Shown one piece after another: positions 17,715-27,532 of a stretch of 64,000 nt of DNA. The notes beneath the pieces were generated by a model. It worked only from the letters and a program-made list of their open reading frames with translations, searched no databases and was not told the origin of the DNA. The translations under genes were made by a program, and so were the position numbers. Every line of letters starts with the position of its first letter. The stretch's first letter is position 1. Origin of the DNA: NORP240 sp046047495 (GTDB taxonomy: Bacteria; Pseudomonadota; Gammaproteobacteria; Pseudomonadales; Pseudohongiellaceae); the NCBI GenBank assembly GCA_046047495.1, contig JBJOHV010000048.1:1-64000 (forward strand), given 5' to 3'.

Positions 17715-19945
17715 TGAACGTACGACAACAACTTCTTGACGAGGCAGTGATGGAGTCACTGCTGAAGGGCACCCACAGCAACCCGTTCGCGGTGCTGGGC
17801 CCTCATCGTCTGGCAGACAGTGACGAGGCCGTGGTCCGGGTCTTCCTGCCCGGCGCGGAGGCGGTGGATGTGATGGCCGCCGGTGCCGGGACCACGGATG
17901 AACCGCTGTGCGCTCTCAACAGGCTGCACAAGGCGGGACTGTTCGAGGGCCTCCTGGCGCTTTCTCACAGTCGCAACTACCGGTTGCGGGTCCATTACCC
18001 TCTGGCCACCCGGGAAATTCATGACCCCTACCGGTTCGGGTCCAGTATCAGCGGCAACGATCTCTACCTGTTCCACGAAGGCCGTCATGAAAAAGCCTTT
18101 CACTTCCTGGGCGCCAACCACCGGTGCGTGGACGGTGTGGATGGTGTCCTGTTCGCCGTGTGGGCACCCAATGCCCGCCGGGTCGCGGTGGTGGGTGATT
18201 TCAACAACTGGGATGAGCGGGTGCACGGCATGCGCCTGCACTTCGACAGCGGCATCTGGGAGCTGTTTCTGCCCGGTGTGGGCACCGGTGACCATTACAA
18301 ATTTTCGATCCAGAGCGCGGATGGCAGCCAGCTGCCGCTGAAATCCGATCCCTATGCCCGTTGCATGGAAGTGCGACCTGGCACTGCCTCCCGGGTTGCC
18401 GAGGCGAAGGCATTCGCCTGGCAGGATGGGCAGTGGATGGACCAGCGCAACCGGCACCAGCATGTGGACGCTGCCATCTCCATCTACGAGGTCCACGTTG
18501 GGTCCTGGCGGCGCAGCGGGACTGGTGAATTCCTGGACTATCGAGCCGTCGCCAACGAATTGATTCCCTATGTTAAGGACATGGGGTTCACCCATATCCA
18601 GCTGATGCCGGTCAATGAGCATCCCTTCGACGGCTCCTGGGGTTACCAGCCCATCGGCATGTTCACCCCCACCAGCCGCTTCGGCAGTGCCGATGATTTC
18701 CGTTATCTGGTGGATCTGGCCCATCGTCATGACATCGGCGTATTGCTTGACTGGGTGCCAGGTCACTTTCCCAACGACGCCCACGGCCTCGGCTGTTTCG
18801 ACGGCACCCATCTGTACGAGCACAGCGATCCGCGCCAGGGTTTCCATCCCGACTGGAAGACTCTCATCTTCAATTACGACCGGCCGGAGGTGGTGAGCTA
18901 TCTGCTCAGCAATGCCCTGTTCTGGCTGGAGGAATTCCATATCGACGGCCTGCGCTTCGATGCCGTCGCTTCCATGCTTTACCTGGATTACAGCCGTGAG
19001 GATGGTCAGTGGCTGCCCAACCGCCACGGCGGTCGCGAGAACCTCGCCGCCATCGACCTGCTGCGGCTGGTCAACACCCGCGCCTATGCCCGCTTCCCCA
19101 GCATCATGATGGTGGCGGAGGAGTCCACCGCCTGGCCGGGTGTCACACAATTTGCCGACAGCGGTGGACTGGGCTTCGGTTTCAAGTGGAACATGGGGTG
19201 GATGAACGACACCCTCAGCTACATGCACCGCGACCCCATCCACCGCCAGTACCACCACAATGAAATGACCTTCGGTCTGCTGTACGCCTTCAGCGAGAAC
19301 TTCGTTCTGCCCCTCAGCCATGACGAGGTGGTGCACGGCAAGCAGTCCCTGATCCAGAAAATGCCCGGCGATGACTGGCAGAAGTTCGCCAACCTGCGGG
19401 CTTATTACGGATTCATGTGGGGGCATCCGGGCAAGAAGCTGCTGTTCATGGGCGGCGAATTCGCCCAGCGCGGGGAATGGAACCATGACCACAGCCTCGA
19501 CTGGCATCTGCTGCAGTACCCCAGCCACGACGGCATGGGCAAACTGGTACGGGATTTGAATGCCGTATACCAGGGGCATCCCGCCCTGTGGGCCAGGGAT
19601 CATCATCACGAGGGATTCGAATGGATAACCGCGGGTGAGCACAGCGGCGCGATCTTCGTTTTCATCCGCCGCGGCGGCACGGACGGCGGACCCCAGCAGG
19701 AGATCATCGTGGCCAGCAACCTGACGCCGACCCTCCATGACCACTACCGCATCGGGGTTCCCGGCGCGGGCCGTTACCGGGAGCTGATCAACACCAACCG
19801 GGACGTGTACGGCGGCAGCGGCCACGGCAACCCCGATCCCCTGGAGGCCGAACCGGTGGCCAGCCATGGGCGGCACTGGTCGATCAACCTGACCCTGCCG
19901 CCACTGGGCACGGTCTATCTGCTGCGGGAAGCACAGGACAGGTGA
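17714..19945 (+). CDS. glgB: 1,4-alpha-glucan branching enzyme
   Basis: A 743-residue GH13 subfamily 9 enzyme that forms alpha-1,6 branches in glycogen. It contains two N-terminal carbohydrate-binding/isoamylase-N-like domains (the second marked by FAVWAPNARRVAVVGDFNNW), then the barrel. Catalytic motifs are GLRFDAVASMLY (Asp at about residue 416), VAEESTAWPG (Glu at about 469) and LPLSHDEVVHG. The ATG overlaps the malQ stop by one base (TGATG), consistent with translational coupling. The full-length form has both N-terminal domains, as in E. coli-like enzymes. Confidence 0.95.
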   Translation: MNVRQQLLDEAVMESLLKGTHSNPFAVLGPHRLADSDEAVVRVFLPGAEAVDVMAAGAGTTDEPLCALNRLHKAGLFEGLLALSHSRNYRLRVHYPLATREIHDPYRFGSSISGNDLYLFHEGRHEKAFHFLGANHRCVDGVDGVLFAVWAPNARRVAVVGDFNNWDERVHGMRLHFDSGIWELFLPGVGTGDHYKFSIQSADGSQLPLKSDPYARCMEVRPGTASRVAEAKAFAWQDGQWMDQRNRHQHVDAAISIYEVHVGSWRRSGTGEFLDYRAVANELIPYVKDMGFTHIQLMPVNEHPFDGSWGYQPIGMFTPTSRFGSADDFRYLVDLAHRHDIGVLLDWVPGHFPNDAHGLGCFDGTHLYEHSDPRQGFHPDWKTLIFNYDRPEVVSYLLSNALFWLEEFHIDGLRFDAVASMLYLDYSREDGQWLPNRHGGRENLAAIDLLRLVNTRAYARFPSIMMVAEESTAWPGVTQFADSGGLGFGFKWNMGWMNDTLSYMHRDPIHRQYHHNEMTFGLLYAFSENFVLPLSHDEVVHGKQSLIQKMPGDDWQKFANLRAYYGFMWGHPGKKLLFMGGEFAQRGEWNHDHSLDWHLLQYPSHDGMGKLVRDLNAVYQGHPALWARDHHHEGFEWITAGEHSGAIFVFIRRGGTDGGPQQEIIVASNLTPTLHDHYRIGVPGAGRYRELINTNRDVYGGSGHGNPDPLEAEPVASHGRHWSINLTLPPLGTVYLLREAQDR

Positions 19946-19952
19946 GGGACAG

Positions 19953-22094
19953 TTGAGCACATTGCAGTTGGAACGCGGGGCGCCCTATCCACTGGGTGCC
20001 ACTGCCCAGGACGGCGGCGTGAATTTCGCGCTGTTCTCCGCCCATGCCGAGCGGGTGGAATTGTGCCTGTTTTCCCAGGATGGCAAGCACGAGATCCAGC
20101 GACTCGATCTGCCCCATGTCAGCAACCAGGTGTGGCACGGCTTTCTGCCCCACGCCGGCCCCGGCACTGTCTACGGCTACCGGGTCCATGGTCCCTATCA
20201 GCCGGCCCTGGGTCATCGCTTCAATCCTCACAAACTGTTGCTGGATCCCTATGCCCGCTCCCTGCTGGGGGAATTCCAGTGGTCCGACAGCCATTACGGC
20301 TATGACACGGAGCATGCAGACAAGGACCTGGTCATGGACACCCGGGACAATCAAGCCTGCATGCCCAAGTGCGTGGTGGTGGCGGAATCTGGCTCGGCGC
20401 CACCGACCCGCAACCGCATTCCCAAGGCGGACACCATCATTTATGAAACCCACCTGAAGGGTTTCACCCTGCTGCACCCGCAGATTCCCGAGGCGGATCG
20501 CGGCACCTTCGCCGGCCTGGCCCATCCCGCCGCCCTGGATTACCTGAAGAGCCTCGGCATCACCAGCGTGGAGCTGCTGCCCATACAGAGCTTCATCAGT
20601 GAGTCTTTCCTGGACAAGAAAAACCTCAGCAATTATTGGGGCTACAACAGCCTGGCCTTCTTTGCCCCGCACCAGTCTTATCTGAGCGGCGGTGACATCA
20701 CCGAGTGCCGCCGCATGGTGGATGCCATCCATGACGCCGGCATGGAGGTCATCCTGGATATCGTCTTCAATCACACGGCGGAAGGCGGCCGCCTGGGTCC
20801 CACCCTCAGCTTCAAGGGCATCGACAACCTGTCCTATTACCGCCTGCAACCCGAGGACCGTCGCTACTACATCAATGACACGGGCTGCGGCAACACCCTC
20901 AACATCCTGCATCCCAGAGTGGTGCAGCTGGTGATGGATTGCCTGCGTTACTGGGTGTCTGCAATGCATGTGGACGGCTTCCGCTTCGACCTGGCACCGG
21001 TGCTGGGCCGGGAGCTGCACGGCTTCGACCAGGGCAGCGGCTTTTTCGATGCCCTGTTGCAGGACCCGGTGCTGGCCGGCACCAAATTCATCGCCGAACC
21101 CTGGGACATCGGTCCCGGCGGCTACCAGCTTGGCCATTTCCCCGCCGGCTGGAGTGAATGGAACGATCGTTACCGGGATACGGTGCGCCGTTACTGGCGC
21201 GGCGATTCCGGATTGCTGCCGGAGTTCGCCCGTCGCATCCATGGCTCCAGCGACATCTTCGAACACTCCGGACGCCGGCCTTCCGCCAGCGTCAACTATG
21301 TGACCAGCCACGACGGGTTCACCCTGGCGGATCTGGTCAGCTTCAAGGAACGGCACAATCAGAAGAATGGCGAGCAGAACCAGGATGGACACCGGGAAAA
21401 CTACAGCGACAATTTCGGCTTCGAAGGTCCGACTGACGACGCCACCATCAATGTGCTGCGCTGGCGCCAGCAGAAGAACATGCTGGCCACCCTGGTATTC
21501 TCCCAGGGCATCCCCATGCTCAATGGCGGTGACGAATTCGGCCGCTCCCAACAGGGCAACAACAATGCCTATTGCCAGGACAATGAGCTGAACTGGTTCG
21601 ACTGGCAGACCATTTCTGCCGCCGGCATCAACCAGCAACGTTTCCTCAGCCACATCATCGCCCTGCGCAAGCGCTTCGGGGTGTTCCACCTGGACCGCTA
21701 CATCCACGAGCCGGACAACCTCACCGATCCCACCATCGAGTGGTATAACGCAGCGGGCCATCCCATGCAGCCCAATCACTGGGCCGAGTACCAGGTGAAA
21801 ACACTGGGTTATCTGCTGGGCTGGCACGACATTCAGAGTAACAACACCCAGCGTCTGTGCATCATCTTTCACGCGGCGCGGGATGCCTCCCAGTTCGTCC
21901 TGCCCCAGCTGGAGGATGTGAGTCACTGGGAGATCCTCTTCGATACGGCCCTGGCCAGCGGCATTCCCGAGCCCGGCAACTGCATCGTGGAGAGCCGCCT
22001 GCGACTGTTCTCCTGCTCCACCGTCATGCTGCTGGCCCATGGCAGTCAGCAAACCATCAACTTCGACGACAAGGCAGTCACGTCCTATGAGTAA
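19953..22094 (+). CDS. glgX: Glycogen debranching enzyme
   Basis: A 713-residue GH13 subfamily 11 isoamylase-type enzyme that removes the short branch stubs left by phosphorylase. Start is probably TTG at 19953, seven nucleotides after the glgB stop, preceded by a good ggtgaggg RBS. Motifs include an N-terminal isoamylase domain (GATAQDGGVNFALFSAHA), VDGFRFDLAPVLG (nucleophile Asp346), FIAEPWDIGPGGY (Glu382) and TSHDGFTLADLV. The unusual TTG start is the only frame start that fits the RBS and the family N-terminus. It overlaps glgP by eight bases. Confidence 0.94.
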   Translation: MSTLQLERGAPYPLGATAQDGGVNFALFSAHAERVELCLFSQDGKHEIQRLDLPHVSNQVWHGFLPHAGPGTVYGYRVHGPYQPALGHRFNPHKLLLDPYARSLLGEFQWSDSHYGYDTEHADKDLVMDTRDNQACMPKCVVVAESGSAPPTRNRIPKADTIIYETHLKGFTLLHPQIPEADRGTFAGLAHPAALDYLKSLGITSVELLPIQSFISESFLDKKNLSNYWGYNSLAFFAPHQSYLSGGDITECRRMVDAIHDAGMEVILDIVFNHTAEGGRLGPTLSFKGIDNLSYYRLQPEDRRYYINDTGCGNTLNILHPRVVQLVMDCLRYWVSAMHVDGFRFDLAPVLGRELHGFDQGSGFFDALLQDPVLAGTKFIAEPWDIGPGGYQLGHFPAGWSEWNDRYRDTVRRYWRGDSGLLPEFARRIHGSSDIFEHSGRRPSASVNYVTSHDGFTLADLVSFKERHNQKNGEQNQDGHRENYSDNFGFEGPTDDATINVLRWRQQKNMLATLVFSQGIPMLNGGDEFGRSQQGNNNAYCQDNELNWFDWQTISAAGINQQRFLSHIIALRKRFGVFHLDRYIHEPDNLTDPTIEWYNAAGHPMQPNHWAEYQVKTLGYLLGWHDIQSNNTQRLCIIFHAARDASQFVLPQLEDVSHWEILFDTALASGIPEPGNCIVESRLRLFSCSTVMLLAHGSQQTINFDDKAVTSYE

Positions 22095-24576
22095 AACGGA
22101 CAAATCCCGATTTCACGAAGCTGACAAGGACCGCTGGCTGGGCATGGACAAGCATGCCCTGGCGGAGGATCTCAAGCGCCATCTGCATCTGACCCTGGGT
22201 CGTGACCAGGGCAAGGAAAGCCACCTGTACCTCTACACCGCCGCCGCCCTCACCCTGCGCGACCGGCTGGTGGAACGCTGGCGGGAAACCCGGGAACGCT
22301 ATCGGCGCGAACGACCCAAGCGGGTCGCCTACCTGTCCCTGGAATTTCTCATGGGCCGCACCCTCAACAATGCCATCCTGAACCTGGATGTGGAGCCGGA
22401 ACTGCGGGACGCCCTGCTGGATTTCAGCGTCACTCTCGAAGAGCTGGCCGAGGAGGAACGGGATGCGGGCCTGGGCAACGGCGGCCTGGGACGTCTGGCT
22501 GCCTGTTTTCTTGACAGTTGTGCGACCCTGGAATTGCCGGTCACCGGCTACGGCATCCGCTACGACTACGGCATGTTCCACCAGAAAATCCGCAACGGCT
22601 ACCAGGTGGAGCAGCCGGATCACTGGTTGCAGCATGGCAACCCCTGGGGATTCGACACCCCGGAGGACAGCCGTGTGGTGAAGTTCTACGGACACACGAC
22701 GGTGGACATCGATGGCAAGGGCAAACGCTATGTGCGCTGGGTGGATACCAGCGATGTGCTGGCCGTTCCCTGGGACATGCCGGTGCCAGGCTATCGCAAT
22801 GACACGGTCAACACCCTGCGCCTGTGGCGGGCCGTGGCCACCGAGGAATTCAACCTCAACGAATTCAATGCCGGTTCCTATACCGAGGCAGTCGCGGAGA
22901 AGAATGCAGCCGAGCAGATCTCCATGGTGCTCTACCCCAATGACGTCAGTGAGAGCGGCAAGGTGCTGCGCCTGCGCCAGCAGTATTTCCTCACCTCGGC
23001 GAGCCTTCAGGACGTGCTTTCCCGCTGGGTGAACCGCAACGGCCTGCGCTTCGAGGAATTTGCCGACAAGAACTGTTTCCAGCTGAACGACACCCACCCG
23101 GCCATTGCCGTGGCGGAACTGATGCGGCTGCTGGTGGACGACTACGCCCTGCCCTGGGACCGCTCCTGGGAGATCACCACCGCCACCATGGCCTACACCA
23201 ACCACACCCTGTTGCCCGAAGCCCTGGAACGCTGGCCGGTGAACCTGTTCCGCGAGATGCTGCCCCGCATCCTGGAAATCATCAACGAGATCAACGCCCG
23301 CTTCCTGCACGTGGTGGCCAGTCGCTGGCCCGGCGACATGCAGAAGCTGCAGTCCATGTCCATCATCTCGGATCATGGCGATCCCCAGGTGCGCATGGCC
23401 CATCTGGCGGTGGTGGGCAGCTTCTCGGTCAACGGGGTGGCGCAACTGCACACGGAATTGCTGAAGGCGGGACTGTTCAAGGATTTCTATGCGCTGTGGC
23501 CGGAGAAATTCAACAACAAGACCAACGGCGTCACGCCACGGCGCTGGCTGGCCTTCTGCAATCCGGGACTCACCCAACTGATCGAGGAGGCCATCGACGG
23601 CAGCTGGCGTTCCGACCTGGCCCAGTTGGAGAAACTGCGACCCTTTACCGGGGACCCGGCATTCCGGGCCCGCTGGGCCGCGGTGAAAAAGGACAACAAG
23701 AAACGCCTGGCGAAGATGATCAAGAGTCGTTGTGGCGTGTCCTTCGACACCGGCATGTTGTTCGACGTGCATGTCAAACGCATTCACGAGTACAAGCGCC
23801 AATTGCTCAATGTGCTGCATGTGATTCACCTTTACGACCGCATCCTGCGCCAGGACACCGCCGACATGGTGCCCCGCTGCGTGCTGTTCGGTGGCAAGGC
23901 GGCACCGGGCTATTACATGGCCAAGCTCATCATCAAGCTGATCAACAACGTGGCCGGGGTCATCAACAACGATGAGCGTGCCCGGGATCTGCTGCGGGTG
24001 GCCTTTCTTCCAAATTATCGGGTGACCACCATGGAAGCCATCTGCGCGGCGGCGGATCTTTCGGAGCAGATCTCCACTGCCGGCAAAGAGGCCTCCGGCA
24101 CCGGCAACATGAAATTCATGATGAACGGCGCCCTCACCATCGGCACCCTGGACGGCGCCAACATCGAGATTCGCGAGGCGGTGGGGGCGGAGAATTTCTT
24201 CCTGTTCGGGCTGCATGCCCATGAAGTGGAGGCCCTCAAGCCCCACTACGATCCCCAGCGCATCATCCAGACCGATGCGGAGCTTGCCACCGTCATGACC
24301 ATGCTGGAGACTGGCTACTTCAGCCAGGGGGAAGCCAATTTGTTCGATCCCATTTGCAATGCCATCCGCAACCCCCACGACCAGTGGATGACCGCGGCGG
24401 ATTTCCGGGGCTTCGTCGAAGCCCAGAAGGCGGTGGCGCGCCTGTACCGGGATCAGGACGAGTGGACCCGCAGGAGCATCTTGAACACCGCAGCGAGCGG
24501 CCGCTTTTCCAGCGACCGCACCATCCAGGAATACGCGCGGGAGATCTGGAAACTGGACTTACCCGCCGCCAAATGA
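22087..24576 (+). CDS. glgP: Glycogen/maltodextrin phosphorylase
   Basis: A GT35 phosphorylase of 829 residues that releases glucose-1-phosphate from glycogen ends. It has LGNGGLGRLAACF (about residues 130-142), the nucleotide/sugar loop region PGYYMAKLIIKLIN, and the PLP lysine at about Lys676 in ASGTGNMKFMMNG. The length matches non-allosteric bacterial GlgP/MalP. Start ATG at 22087 lies inside the glgX end (8-bp overlap). Works with GlgX on degradation. Confidence 0.95.
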   Translation: MSKTDKSRFHEADKDRWLGMDKHALAEDLKRHLHLTLGRDQGKESHLYLYTAAALTLRDRLVERWRETRERYRRERPKRVAYLSLEFLMGRTLNNAILNLDVEPELRDALLDFSVTLEELAEEERDAGLGNGGLGRLAACFLDSCATLELPVTGYGIRYDYGMFHQKIRNGYQVEQPDHWLQHGNPWGFDTPEDSRVVKFYGHTTVDIDGKGKRYVRWVDTSDVLAVPWDMPVPGYRNDTVNTLRLWRAVATEEFNLNEFNAGSYTEAVAEKNAAEQISMVLYPNDVSESGKVLRLRQQYFLTSASLQDVLSRWVNRNGLRFEEFADKNCFQLNDTHPAIAVAELMRLLVDDYALPWDRSWEITTATMAYTNHTLLPEALERWPVNLFREMLPRILEIINEINARFLHVVASRWPGDMQKLQSMSIISDHGDPQVRMAHLAVVGSFSVNGVAQLHTELLKAGLFKDFYALWPEKFNNKTNGVTPRRWLAFCNPGLTQLIEEAIDGSWRSDLAQLEKLRPFTGDPAFRARWAAVKKDNKKRLAKMIKSRCGVSFDTGMLFDVHVKRIHEYKRQLLNVLHVIHLYDRILRQDTADMVPRCVLFGGKAAPGYYMAKLIIKLINNVAGVINNDERARDLLRVAFLPNYRVTTMEAICAAADLSEQISTAGKEASGTGNMKFMMNGALTIGTLDGANIEIREAVGAENFFLFGLHAHEVEALKPHYDPQRIIQTDAELATVMTMLETGYFSQGEANLFDPICNAIRNPHDQWMTAADFRGFVEAQKAVARLYRDQDEWTRRSILNTAASGRFSSDRTIQEYAREIWKLDLPAAK

Positions 24577-24583
24577 GGCCATC

Positions 24584-25849
24584 ATGACACCCACCGCCCC
24601 CCGCTATGTCAGCAAGCTCACCCGCAACACCTATGCGCTCATCCTGGCCGGCGGGCGCGGCACCCGCCTGCACGAACTGACCGAGTGGCGGGCCAAACCG
24701 GCGCTCTATTTCGGCGGCAAGTTCCGTATCATCGATTTCCCCCTGTCCAACTGCATCAATTCCGGTGTGCGACGGGTGGGTGTGGTGACCCAGTACAAGG
24801 CCCATTCCCTGATCAAGCATCTGGTGCGCGGCTGGGGTCACTTCAAGAAGGAACTGGGTGAAGGCGTGGAAATCCTGCCCGCATCCCAGCGCTTCTCTGA
24901 CAATTGGTATATGGGAACGGCCGATGCGGTGTATCAGAACGTCGACATCATCCGCGGCGAGATTCCCGACTATGTGCTGATCCTGTCCGGCGATCATGTC
25001 TACCGCCAGGACTACGGGGACATGCTGGCTTTCCATGCCGCAACCAATGCCGACATGACCGTGTCCTGCATGGCGGTGCCGGTGGAGGAGGCGGCCGGGG
25101 CCTTCGGTGTGATGACCGTGGACGACAACGACCGCATCATCGACTTCAACGAGAAGCCGGCCAGGCCGGTGTCGATTCCCGGCCGACCTGGCTACTGCCT
25201 GGCCAGCATGGGCAACTACGTGTTCAACACCGACTTCCTGTTCGATCAGCTGCGCCGTGACTCGGCGGAACCCGATTCCGATCACGACTTCGGCAAGAAC
25301 ATCATCCCGGGCATCATCAAGGATTACCGCGTGTATGCCTATCGTTTCTCCGACCCCCAGGCGGACACCACCCCTTACTGGCGTGACGTCGGCAACCTGG
25401 ATTCCTTCTGGCAGGCCCATATGGAGCTTGTGGAACCCACGCCGCCCCTCAATCTCTACGATCCCCGCTGGCCCATCTGGACTTTCCAGGAACAACTGCC
25501 ACCTGCCAAGTTCGTGTTCGACGACGAAGACCGGCGCGGTGAGGCGGTGGATTCCATGGTGTCCGGGGGCGCCATCATCTCCGGCTCCAAGGTGAAGAAG
25601 TCCGTGGTGTTCTCCAGCGTGCGGGTGCATTCCTATTCCACCATCGAACAGGCCGTGATCCTGCCGGAGGTTGAGGTGGGCCGCCGCTGCCAGCTGCGCA
25701 AGGTCATCATCGACCGTGGCTGCGCCATTCCCGAGGGGCTGGTCATCGGCTTCGATCATGATGCCGACCGCCGCAACGGCTTCCGGGTCAGCGAAAAAGG
25801 GGTAACCCTGGTGACCCGCAAGATGCTGGGGCAGCACGTCGGTATCTGA
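24584..25849 (+). CDS. glgC: Glucose-1-phosphate adenylyltransferase (ADP-glucose pyrophosphorylase)
   Basis: A 421-residue GlgC that makes ADP-glucose from ATP and glucose-1-phosphate, the committing step of glycogen synthesis. The nucleotidyltransferase signature LAGGRGTRLHELT is at residues 24-36, followed by KPALYFGGKFRIIDFPLSN, the GTADAVYQN loop (about 108-116) and the C-terminal left-handed beta-helix. Arg and Lys residues typical of the allosteric site are present at the N-terminus. ATG follows a gagg RBS seven bases after the glgP stop. Confidence 0.95.
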   Translation: MTPTAPRYVSKLTRNTYALILAGGRGTRLHELTEWRAKPALYFGGKFRIIDFPLSNCINSGVRRVGVVTQYKAHSLIKHLVRGWGHFKKELGEGVEILPASQRFSDNWYMGTADAVYQNVDIIRGEIPDYVLILSGDHVYRQDYGDMLAFHAATNADMTVSCMAVPVEEAAGAFGVMTVDDNDRIIDFNEKPARPVSIPGRPGYCLASMGNYVFNTDFLFDQLRRDSAEPDSDHDFGKNIIPGIIKDYRVYAYRFSDPQADTTPYWRDVGNLDSFWQAHMELVEPTPPLNLYDPRWPIWTFQEQLPPAKFVFDDEDRRGEAVDSMVSGGAIISGSKVKKSVVFSSVRVHSYSTIEQAVILPEVEVGRRCQLRKVIIDRGCAIPEGLVIGFDHDADRRNGFRVSEKGVTLVTRKMLGQHVGI

Positions 25850-25853
25850 TTCC

Positions 25854-27413
25854 ATGCATATCCTGATGGTGGCTGCAGAGAATGATGCCCTGCCGGGTGG
25901 CAAGGTGGGCGGGCTGGGTGACGTGATCCGGGATGTGCCCGCGGCCCTGGCCCGGGCCGGTCACCAAGTGTCCGTGCTGACGCCGGGTTACGGCATCTTT
26001 GCCGCCACCGAAATGGCCTCCCAGGTGGATACCGTCACCACCTCCTTCTGCGGCCGCGACGAGCCCCTGGCCCTGTTCTCGGTCAGGGCCCCAGTGGAAG
26101 TCCCGGGTGTCCGTCATTGGGTGCTGGAGCATCCGCTGTTCTCCGCCGGCGGCAAGGGCCGCATCTATACCAGCGAGGGGGAAGGGCCATTCGCCGACGA
26201 CGCCCACCGCTTCGCATTATTCTGCGCGGCTGCGGCCGAAACCATCGCCAACGGCTGTCTGGGCCGGCCGGATGTGCTGCACTGCCACGACTGGCATACG
26301 GGACTGCTGCTGGTGCTGCGCCGCTTCGCTGCCGGCCATCGCGCCCTGCAAGCCATCCCGGCGGTATTCTCCATCCACAACCTGTCCATGCAGGGCACGC
26401 GCCCTTTGTGGGAGACCCGCTCCTCCCTGTACGGCTGGTTTCCGGATCTGCAGGCGGATTACACCCTGATTGCCGACCCCCGTTACCGGGACTGCGTCAA
26501 CCCCCTGCGGGCCGGCATCAACCTCGCGGACCGGGTGCACACCGTATCCCCCACCTATGCCCGTGAAATCCTCGGTCCCAGCCACTGGGATCAGGGCGTG
26601 GTGGGTGGCGAAGGTCTGGAAGCGGACCTGCAGCGGGTGCATGCCGAGGGCAGGCTGTTCGGCATACTCAACGGCTGTGACTATGCCACGCCCCCGGCAA
26701 CCGCCGCCAAACCCAAGGCTCTGTGGCCCCGGATCGAGGCTGCACTGGATCAGTGGGTTGCCAAACAGGGTGCAAGGGACAGCCATTACCAGGCGCTTAA
26801 GCACCTGCATGCCTGGCAGCGACGGCGCACGGCCGCACGGCCCCTGCTGGTATCCATCGGCCGGCTGACGGCCCAGAAACTGTTCCTGCTGGTGCAGCCC
26901 CGGGCAGAAGGCAGCGTGATGGATGAGTTTTTACTGCGGCTGGGGGAGTCAGTCGACGGCGCCTTCATCCTGCTGGGCAGCGGCGATCCGGAGTACGACC
27001 GCTTCTTCACCGCCTGTCAGCAACGCCACGGTAATTTCCTGTACCTGTCCGGCTACAGCGACGAGCTGGCCAATACCCTTTACAGTTCGGGCGACCTGTT
27101 CGTCATGCCCAGCATCTACGAGCCCTGCGGCATCAGCCAGATGCTGGCCATGCGGGCCGGTGTGCCCTGCCTGGTACACGGCGTGGGCGGACTCCATGAC
27201 ACCGTTCGGCACGGCATCGACGGCTTCAGCTTCACTGGCGCGGACCTGCCGGCCAAGCTGGAGGCCCTGCTGGGCACCCTGGATCAGGCGCTCACCCTGT
27301 ACCGGGATGATCCCGGACAATGGCGGGCCATCGCCACCGCAGCCGCGGCGGCCCGTTTCTCCTGGGACGACTCGGTGGCGGCCTACCTGCGGCATCTCTA
27401 CACCTTCGCCTAA
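25854..27413 (+). CDS. glgA: Glycogen synthase (ADP-glucose-dependent, divergent)
   Basis: A 519-residue GT5 enzyme. The N-terminal ADP-glucose site is KVGGLGDV (about residues 15-22; usually KTGGL or KVGGL). The C-terminal domain has SIGRLTAQK and the catalytic Glu loop SIYEPCGISQML. Between LNGCDY (about 275-280) and SIGRLTAQK (about 334) the usual 'NPxTD' stretch is replaced by an unfamiliar helical sequence. PCGISQMLAMRAG replaces the usual PCGLTQLYALRYG. It follows glgC by four bases and completes the operon. It is most likely a functional but divergent synthase; a glucosyltransferase with another acceptor is the alternative. Confidence 0.85.
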   Translation: MHILMVAAENDALPGGKVGGLGDVIRDVPAALARAGHQVSVLTPGYGIFAATEMASQVDTVTTSFCGRDEPLALFSVRAPVEVPGVRHWVLEHPLFSAGGKGRIYTSEGEGPFADDAHRFALFCAAAAETIANGCLGRPDVLHCHDWHTGLLLVLRRFAAGHRALQAIPAVFSIHNLSMQGTRPLWETRSSLYGWFPDLQADYTLIADPRYRDCVNPLRAGINLADRVHTVSPTYAREILGPSHWDQGVVGGEGLEADLQRVHAEGRLFGILNGCDYATPPATAAKPKALWPRIEAALDQWVAKQGARDSHYQALKHLHAWQRRRTAARPLLVSIGRLTAQKLFLLVQPRAEGSVMDEFLLRLGESVDGAFILLGSGDPEYDRFFTACQQRHGNFLYLSGYSDELANTLYSSGDLFVMPSIYEPCGISQMLAMRAGVPCLVHGVGGLHDTVRHGIDGFSFTGADLPAKLEALLGTLDQALTLYRDDPGQWRAIATAAAAARFSWDDSVAAYLRHLYTFA

Positions 27414-27430
27414 AGAAAGGGAAAAAGAAA

Positions 27431-27467
27431 GGGGACGGAGGGATTAAAAAGTAATCCCTCCGACCCC
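27431..27467. repeat. REP-like palindrome, copy A
   Basis: Left arm ggggacggagggatta (27431-27446), loop aaaag, right arm taatccctccgacccc (27452-27467); 15 of 16 pairs. It is a near copy of B 58 bp downstream and of the arms at 54335-54400. It sits just after glgA and could protect or terminate its mRNA. Confidence 0.85.
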
Positions 27468-27488
27468 TTAAGTGCCCTTAGAAAGAAA

Positions 27489-27525
27489 GGGGACGGAGGG
27501 ATTAAAAAGTAATCCCTCCGTCCCC
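27489..27525. repeat. REP-like palindrome, copy B
   Basis: A perfect 16-bp inverted repeat: ggggacggagggatta (27489-27504), 5-nt loop, and its exact complement at 27510-27525. It differs from copy A by the single base that restores full pairing. It ends eight bases before the MarR promoter -35 box. Confidence 0.87.
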
Positions 27526-27532
27526 TTAAATG

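Noticed and set aside
17756..19960. 734-codon open frame antisense to glgB
   Set aside because: A mirror frame of a clearly recognised branching enzyme; no domain or start signal.
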